This document shows, one piece after another, positions 29,550 to 34,077 of a stretch of DNA of 34,077 nucleotides. A program made the position numbers and the translations under genes. Origin of the DNA: Sphingopyxis sp. 2PD (GTDB lineage: Bacteria > Pseudomonadota > Alphaproteobacteria > Sphingomonadales > Sphingomonadaceae). The stretch lies in NCBI RefSeq assembly GCF_005503695.1, contig NZ_SCMU01000032.1, positions 1 through 34,077 of the forward strand, written 5' to 3'. The stretch's first letter is position 1, and each line of letters starts with the position of its first letter. Below the pieces are notes generated by a model. That model made no database searches, was not told where the DNA came from, and saw nothing but the letters and a program-made list of their open reading frames with translations.

Positions 29550-32507
29550 TTAGAACTTCAGGCGTGCCGTGGCGCTGTAACGGCGGCCGATCACGTCGTA
29601 GGTCGACGGATAGGTGTTGCCGCTGTTGGCCGAGGTCGTACCGGCCTGACCACCAAGAAGCGGCGGCTTCTTGTCGAGCAGGTTGAACGCGGTCAGCGTC
29701 AGGTCGAAATTCTCGGTCACCGAGAACCGCGTCGTCAGGTCGAAATAATCATACGCCTTGATGCGGTTCAGGTTGATCGGCTGGCCGACAATATCGGGGA
29801 AGCGCGTGGCGTCGCCGCGCACGAACCCGGTACAGCCGTTGGCGGTGACGCCCGGACCGCAGAGGTTGCCGTTCTGCGAGCGGAAGCTCGACATGTGGCG
29901 CCACAACAGCGACACATCGACGCCGTCAAAGCCGAGCGTGGTACGCATCGTCCACGACCATTTCGGCTGCAACTGACCCTGGGCAATACCGCAGTTCACG
30001 CTGTAAACGCCGGCACAATTCGGGAAGTTGGTCACCGTTTCCGACGCCTGGAAGGTCGCCTTGCGGGTGTGGTTGCCCGAGAAGTTCAGCGTCAGGTCAG
30101 CAAAACCGATGTCGCGCTTGTAGTTCGCGATCAGGTCGAAACCGTCGGTGAACAGGATGCCCGCGTTGCTGAGCGGCGCGGGCAGGCCGCCCGTCGTCGC
30201 CGGCGAACCGCTGAGGCGACCCGTTGCCGGGTTGCGGCGGATAGCCGTACAGGCCGGGTTGGTCGCCGAAGCGGCCGACAGACCGGTAAAGCAGGCGGCG
30301 ATGATGTCGCCCGGCAGCGGTGCGGTGATCGCGTCCGTGACCTTGATGCGGTAGTAGTCGAGCGACAGCGTCAGGCCGGGGATCAGGCCGCGCGGCGTGA
30401 ACACTGCGCCAACCGTCAACGTCTTCGCCGTTTCCGGGCCGACGTTCGGGTTGCCACCGGTGGTCACGTTCGCCTGACCTGCGGCCGGCTGCTCGATGAA
30501 GCCGATCGAAGCTGCAGGCGCACCCTGGGCAAGACAGACAGCGGTCAGATTGGCGTTGCCAATCGGCGCTGCGCCGGCGCAGGGGTCGGTCGCAAGGTTG
30601 GTCAGCTGCACGTTGAGCGGCGCGAACAATTCGCCGATGTTCGGTGCACGAACGGCCTTTTGGTAGTTCGCACGGAACTTCAGCGCGTCGACCGGTGCCC
30701 AGTTGACGCCGACCTTCCAGCTCGTCGGGCTGAACTTCGGGTTGCCCGGTGCGTCGACCGAGTAACGCGAGTAGCGAATGCCGCCTTCGACCGTCAGATC
30801 GTCAAAGAAGGGCTTGTCGCTGACGAGCGGCACGACCAATTCGGCGAACGCTTCGGTGCTGTCATAGGCGCCCGAGAACGGACGGACCGCGCCGCCTGCA
30901 CCGCCGAGCTCGCCCGGAACCTGTGCAAGGTTATCGGGACGCTGCGCAGCGTTATACTTGCGATATTCGCCGCCAAGCGCGAACGACACTTCTTCGCTCG
31001 CCCACGGCGATCCGAAACCGGCCGAACCCGACAGCACGCCATGCACCTGCGCCAGCGACGCATATTGCTGGATCGAGCTGGTGATACCGCCGATGAACGC
31101 ACCCATTTCCGGGGTGATGCTGCCTTCCGGACCGAACAGGTTCAGCGGGACGCAGCCGTTGGCCGGGTTGGTACAAGCGGTGGTGCTGGTGGCAGCCAGC
31201 GCCTGGACAACGCGCGAGCGCGAAACGTAGCCGCGGCGGGTTTCGGTGTTTTCCGATTCGCCATAGGCGCCGTAGATGTCGAACGAGATATTGTCGGTGA
31301 TGTTGAAGGTCGCACCGGCCTTGATGTCGAAAATGTTCGTGACATATTCCGACAGGCGCGGCCCGAGTTCCACCGAGCGACGATACACGGCGCCAAGCGG
31401 GATCGCCTGGTTTGTGTTACAAGCCGCACCTAGCGCGATACCGGCAAAGCCGCAAAGCTGGTCGCGAATGCCGGCCGGCAGATAGGGGTTGTCGCCGTTG
31501 ATCGTCAGCGCTTCGCCGAAGATACCCGACGACGCGATTTCGGTTTTGACGGTGTTCTTCGAGAACAGGCCGCGACCATAGACGGTCACGCTGTCCGAAA
31601 CGTCGTAACGGCCTTCACCGTAGAAGTTGAAGCGTTCGTACGGGGTGATGTAGATGTTCGCCGGGTTGAAGTTGTACAGCGAATATTGCGGCACGAGGCT
31701 CAGGCCATCGGCGCTGACCTGGCGGTTGCCGGCCACACCGGTGATGCCGAACGAGGTCGGGGTCGCGGTCGGCGAGTCGCCACCGCAGAAACCCGACAGC
31801 GAGTTGAGCACGCACTGGCCGAAACCACGCGAACCGAACAGCAGCTTGTCGGCTTCGATGTAACCGATCGAGATCACGGCGTTACCGCGGCCATCGTCGA
31901 AGTTGGCACCGATCACCAGGTCGGCGCGGAACAGGTTGGCGTCGCCCTGTTCGCTGATCTGCTGGGTCGCCGAAAGGTCGATACCGGCAAAGTCGCGCTT
32001 GGTGATGAAGTTGACGACACCGGTCACGGCGTCTGCACCATAGGTGGTCGACGCGCCGCCGGTCAGAACGTCGACGCGCTCCACCAGGGCAACCGGGATG
32101 TTGTTAAGGTCGACCGCGCCGAAGAAGCTCGACGGCACGAGGCGGGTCGAGTTCAGCATGACGAGGTTGCGGTTGGCGCCGAGGCCGCGAAGGTCGACGC
32201 GTGCCGAACCCGCCGAACCGTTGTTGACGTTCGAACCGAGGTTGGGAACGATGCCGGGGGTTTCGCGCAGCAGCAGTTCAGCGCTGGTGGCCTGACGCAG
32301 CTGGATTTCGTCTTCGGTGGTGACGTTCACCGGCGACGACTGTTCGAGGTTGGGGTTACGGATCAGCGTACCGGTCACGACGATTTCGCCGGTCGTGGTA
32401 CCCTCTTCTGCGGCGTCCTGCGCATAGGCAGGAGCCGAAACCAGGGCGACGCTCAGTACGAGCGGCGCAGCGCCTAGCTTCAGCTTAGAAAATTGGGTTT
32501 TCTTCAC
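29550..32507 (-). CDS. TonB-dependent outer-membrane receptor, probably highly expressed
   Basis: A 985-residue TonB-dependent receptor. The start is GTG at 32507 with AAGGGA eight bases upstream, opening a signal peptide (MKKTQFSKLKLGAAPLVLSV, then SAPAYA before Q). A TonB-box-like GEIVVTGTLIRN (40-51) leads into the plug (RVDLRGLGANRNLVMLNSTR, GADAVTGVVNFITKRDF) and a long barrel ending in ATARLKF, with the C-terminal Phe typical of outer-membrane proteins. All fourteen cysteines form seven close pairs in the barrel half (for example QCVLNSLSGFC and NLCGPGVTANGC), suggesting surface-loop disulfides. Codon choice (CGT, GGT, AAC, GAA frequent) differs from the GC-saturated neighbours and looks tuned for high expression. 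The substrate is unknown; nearby sulfation and hydroxylation genes may be related. Confidence 0.95.
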   Translation of the reverse strand: MKKTQFSKLKLGAAPLVLSVALVSAPAYAQDAAEEGTTTGEIVVTGTLIRNPNLEQSSPVNVTTEDEIQLRQATSAELLLRETPGIVPNLGSNVNNGSAGSARVDLRGLGANRNLVMLNSTRLVPSSFFGAVDLNNIPVALVERVDVLTGGASTTYGADAVTGVVNFITKRDFAGIDLSATQQISEQGDANLFRADLVIGANFDDGRGNAVISIGYIEADKLLFGSRGFGQCVLNSLSGFCGGDSPTATPTSFGITGVAGNRQVSADGLSLVPQYSLYNFNPANIYITPYERFNFYGEGRYDVSDSVTVYGRGLFSKNTVKTEIASSGIFGEALTINGDNPYLPAGIRDQLCGFAGIALGAACNTNQAIPLGAVYRRSVELGPRLSEYVTNIFDIKAGATFNITDNISFDIYGAYGESENTETRRGYVSRSRVVQALAATSTTACTNPANGCVPLNLFGPEGSITPEMGAFIGGITSSIQQYASLAQVHGVLSGSAGFGSPWASEEVSFALGGEYRKYNAAQRPDNLAQVPGELGGAGGAVRPFSGAYDSTEAFAELVVPLVSDKPFFDDLTVEGGIRYSRYSVDAPGNPKFSPTSWKVGVNWAPVDALKFRANYQKAVRAPNIGELFAPLNVQLTNLATDPCAGAAPIGNANLTAVCLAQGAPAASIGFIEQPAAGQANVTTGGNPNVGPETAKTLTVGAVFTPRGLIPGLTLSLDYYRIKVTDAITAPLPGDIIAACFTGLSAASATNPACTAIRRNPATGRLSGSPATTGGLPAPLSNAGILFTDGFDLIANYKRDIGFADLTLNFSGNHTRKATFQASETVTNFPNCAGVYSVNCGIAQGQLQPKWSWTMRTTLGFDGVDVSLLWRHMSSFRSQNGNLCGPGVTANGCTGFVRGDATRFPDIVGQPINLNRIKAYDYFDLTTRFSVTENFDLTLTAFNLLDKKPPLLGGQAGTTSANSGNTYPSTYDVIGRRYSATARLKF

Positions 32508-32773
32508 AGTGCAGTCCCTTGCTACTGGTGGATTGAGTTACCCGAGCCCCTGACGCGGCAGCACACAGCCGACGCGCAAACACCCCGATAGCGTGCGGAA
32601 TGACCTTTCCCTTAGGGCGAGTAAAGGAATTTTCCGGACTATTCCGCCGTTTCACAAGCCATTGTGACGTATTTGCAACAACCGTGACATTTGGCGAAAT
32701 ACAATATGTCGCAACCCGGCCTCCGCGACATATTGTTTCATCGGTAACGAATTCGCGCGGCGCGCAACAATAT
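32508..32773 (-). promoter_or_regulatory. regulatory region of the second TBDR with phased GYGAC motifs and a 12-bp inverted repeat
   Basis: This 266-bp gap is AT-rich from 32620 to 32750. It contains GTGACGTATTTG (32664-32675), GTGACATTTG (32684-32693) and GCGACATATTGT (32725-32736), all in one direction with starts 20 and 41 bp apart, that is on the same face of the helix. A perfect inverted copy of the last (ACAATATGTCGC, 32701-32712) makes a 12-bp inverted repeat with a 12-nt loop. The array lies about 160-230 bp upstream of the receptor start. The inverted repeat could instead end the M23 transcript, whose stop codon is 38 bp away, although its tail is only weakly T-rich. Confidence 0.5.
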
Positions 32774-33715
32774 TCAGCTGCCTATCGGACCCGCCAACTT
32801 GGCCGGGTCGAGCCGCGCATCGCGCCATTTCAGTCCCCAATGCATGTGCGGCCCGGTCGCGCGGCCCGTGCGCCCGATCGTCCCCAGCACCTGCCCCTGC
32901 ACCACCGGATCGCCGACCTTCACGTCGAGCCGCTGGCAATGAAGAAAGGCGCTGGTCAGCCCCATGCCATGGTCGACAATCAGCAGATGGCCCTCCAATG
33001 TGAAAGGGGTCGTCGCGGCGAGTACCACCACGCCGTCGGCGGGCGCCACGAAGGGGGTTCCCGCCGGAGCCGCAATGTCGGTACCGCTGTGATAGGCGCC
33101 GGGCTTGCCCTGATAGACCCGCTGCGCCCCGAAAAAGCCCGACAGTCGCCCGGTGACCGGCCAGCGGAAGCGCTGTTTCCAGCCGTCGGATGTCGCCTCG
33201 ACGTTTCGCGCTGCCGCAATCTGGGCGAGTTCGGCGGGGCGACGGCGCTGGAAATCGGCGTCGCTTGCCGCACTGCCGCGATAGGGCGCGTTGATCTGTT
33301 CGATGCGCCACGTCCCGGGCACCACCATAATTTCTTCGACGACCTGCCGCCCGTCACGAACCGTTGCGACAAGGCGCGCGCGGGGGGCCGCATCGCGGTC
33401 GAACGCGATCAGGAAACCGCCGTCGGCGGCGACCGGCACCGGCTGGCCGTCGAGCGTCAGCGCGCGGGTATGGCTGGGAACCACCCCCAGCAGCACCGCG
33501 CCCTGCTCGGCGCTTCGGCGCGAACCGCGAAAGACGAAGGGCTCGAGTGCCGCGGCGGGGGGCGGCACCGTCGAAGACACCGACCCTGGCGATGCCCCGG
33601 CGGCGGGCGGCGGGGCTGCCACGTCGCGCGCGGCATCGGGCGACACACAGCCAGCGGCAACAAGCAGCAGCGGCAACGCAGCGATCGAGCGCCGTAAATA
33701 CCCCGCCAGCGTCAT
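32774..33715 (-). CDS. M23-family (LytM-type) peptidase, probable lipoprotein
   Basis: A 313-residue envelope protein. I chose the ATG at 33715, which overlaps the stop codon of the upstream DUF2093 gene, because a lipoprotein signal begins there (MTLAGYLRRSIAALPLLLVAAGC, lipid cysteine C23); starting at 33943 would add 76 residues of shadow frame. A Pro/Ala-rich linker and a beta-rich domain (about 75-145) precede the M23 domain (about 185-310). The zinc ligands are present: H209 and D213 in YHSGTDIAAP, and H292 in GPHMHWGL with H290 as catalytic partner. It is therefore probably an active peptidoglycan endopeptidase that cuts cross-links in the periplasm. The lipobox has Ala at -3, so the lipid anchor is likely but not certain. 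Confidence 0.9.
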   Translation of the reverse strand: MTLAGYLRRSIAALPLLLVAAGCVSPDAARDVAAPPPAAGASPGSVSSTVPPPAAALEPFVFRGSRRSAEQGAVLLGVVPSHTRALTLDGQPVPVAADGGFLIAFDRDAAPRARLVATVRDGRQVVEEIMVVPGTWRIEQINAPYRGSAASDADFQRRRPAELAQIAAARNVEATSDGWKQRFRWPVTGRLSGFFGAQRVYQGKPGAYHSGTDIAAPAGTPFVAPADGVVVLAATTPFTLEGHLLIVDHGMGLTSAFLHCQRLDVKVGDPVVQGQVLGTIGRTGRATGPHMHWGLKWRDARLDPAKLAGPIGS

Positions 33716-33924
33716 GCCCCGCGCGCGGCGTCCAGTGCGGCCTGTACCGAAATGGCGGCGCTGGCATAGGGCTCCTGCCGCGCCACCGACCAGTAACGCA
33801 GCTCGTCGAGCCCGATCGGCGCGCTCGTCACCGCGCACAGCACATGGTCGCCGGGCGACAGGATACGAAATCCATTCGGGCCATATTGCAGGCGGGCGAG
33901 GCGGTTGCGGCTGGCGATCAGCAT
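33712..33924 (-). CDS. DUF2093 family small protein
   Basis: A 70-residue protein matching the DUF2093 pattern as I recall it: ARLQYGPNGFRILSPGDHVLCAVT, then PIGLDELRYWSVARQEPY. The function is unknown; the family is found in alphaproteobacteria. There is no signal peptide or membrane segment. Its stop codon overlaps the start of the M23 peptidase gene (ATGA), a sign of translational coupling. It lies 77 bp downstream of the end of xseA on the same strand. The sequence TATAGT at about 33963-33968 (minus reading ACTATA) could be a -10 element for its own promoter, but no good -35 is visible. Confidence 0.88.
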   Translation of the reverse strand: MLIASRNRLARLQYGPNGFRILSPGDHVLCAVTSAPIGLDELRYWSVARQEPYASAAISVQAALDAARGA

Positions 33925-34001
33925 GCGTCTGGTGTCCGTTCAAGAGTCGGTGATTGCGGCCACTATAGCAGCCGGACGCGCCGGGGCCACCCCGGGCGAT
34001 T

Positions 34002-34077
34002 TCAGAACAGCTCGCCCTGCCCTCTTTTGGGCGGCGGGGCAGCAGGCCGCCGCGCGGGGCGGGGCGCCGCGCGGCGG
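34002..34077 (-). CDS. xseA: C-terminal end of exodeoxyribonuclease VII large subunit (partial)
   Basis: Reading in from the right edge on the minus strand, 24 codons remain open before a TGA at 34004-34002. They translate to a Pro/Arg/Ala-rich tail ending in PPPKRGQGELF. This GQG(E/D/S)LF ending after a Pro-rich linker is typical of the extreme C-terminus of XseA, which makes oligonucleotides from single-stranded DNA together with XseB. The neighbouring DUF2093 - M23 genes support it, since I recall this order in other alphaproteobacteria. Only the tail is visible, so the call rests on a short motif and context. A GC hairpin (CCGGGG/CCCCGG, 33981-33995) follows it, without a T tract. Confidence 0.72.
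   Translation of the reverse strand, partial: RRAAPRPARRPAAPPPKRGQGELF

Noticed and set aside
29430..31433. A 667-codon plus-strand open frame opposite the second TBDR
   Set aside because: It crosses the terminator and runs antisense to the receptor. Its Arg-rich composition shows no recognisable domain.
32701..32736. The 12-bp inverted repeat as a simple terminator of the M23 gene
   Set aside because: Possible, but the stem is AT-rich, the loop is long and the tail weakly T-rich. Its match to two further phased motifs makes a regulatory site at least as likely, so it is not called a terminator.

Overview
The window is high-GC DNA with dense genes on both strands. It looks like a chromosomal segment of a sphingomonad alphaproteobacterium, close to Sphingopyxis or Sphingomonas. 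This assignment is an inference. It rests on two large TonB-dependent receptors (TBDRs) of the sphingomonad type, the DUF2093 - M23 peptidase pair behind a probable xseA end, a possible Caulobacter-like heat-shock promoter before clpB, and intergenic palindromic repeats. I see no tRNA, rRNA, CRISPR array, insertion sequence, phage or plasmid gene.

Layout, left to right. (1) 1-3980: a TBDR on the minus strand, diverging from the plus-strand pair hisE - hinT. (2) 4119-12355: a very large bacterial alpha-2-macroglobulin with its thioester, followed by penicillin-binding protein 1C. This is the classic periplasmic defence and wall-repair pair, here separated by two different palindromic repeats. 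The second repeat supplies the pbpC start codon. (3) 12458-15747: an APC amino-acid permease converging on a Bcr/CflA drug exporter, then a small protein of unknown function. Good hairpin terminators separate these units. (4) 15774-22636: three exported hydrolases, namely an M16 zinc protease, an Ntn acylase of the penicillin/AHL acylase family, and an M17 leucyl aminopeptidase that carries a signal peptide. (5) 22649-25379: a second copy of one palindromic repeat, a possible sigma-32 promoter and clpB. (6) 25402-32507: the most unusual region. It holds a TPR-sulfotransferase 22 bp behind clpB, a TPR plus Asp/Asn beta-hydroxylase protein, a protein with a degenerate sulfotransferase-like P-loop, and a second, probably highly expressed TBDR. 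(7) 32508-34077: an unusual regulatory stretch with phased repeats, then M23 lipoprotein - DUF2093 - the last codons of xseA, all on the minus strand.

How the genes work together. Most of the window serves the cell envelope: outer-membrane uptake (two TBDRs), wall synthesis and remodelling (PbpC, M23), periplasmic protease trapping (A2M), periplasmic peptide and amide hydrolysis (M16, acylase, M17), and inner-membrane transport (APC, MFS). The best candidate for an undescribed system is 25.4-32.5 kb. There, two TPR-bearing modification enzymes (sulfation and beta-hydroxylation) and a third sulfotransferase-like protein sit beside a TBDR, one of them apparently read through from clpB. Their substrate cannot be told from the sequence.
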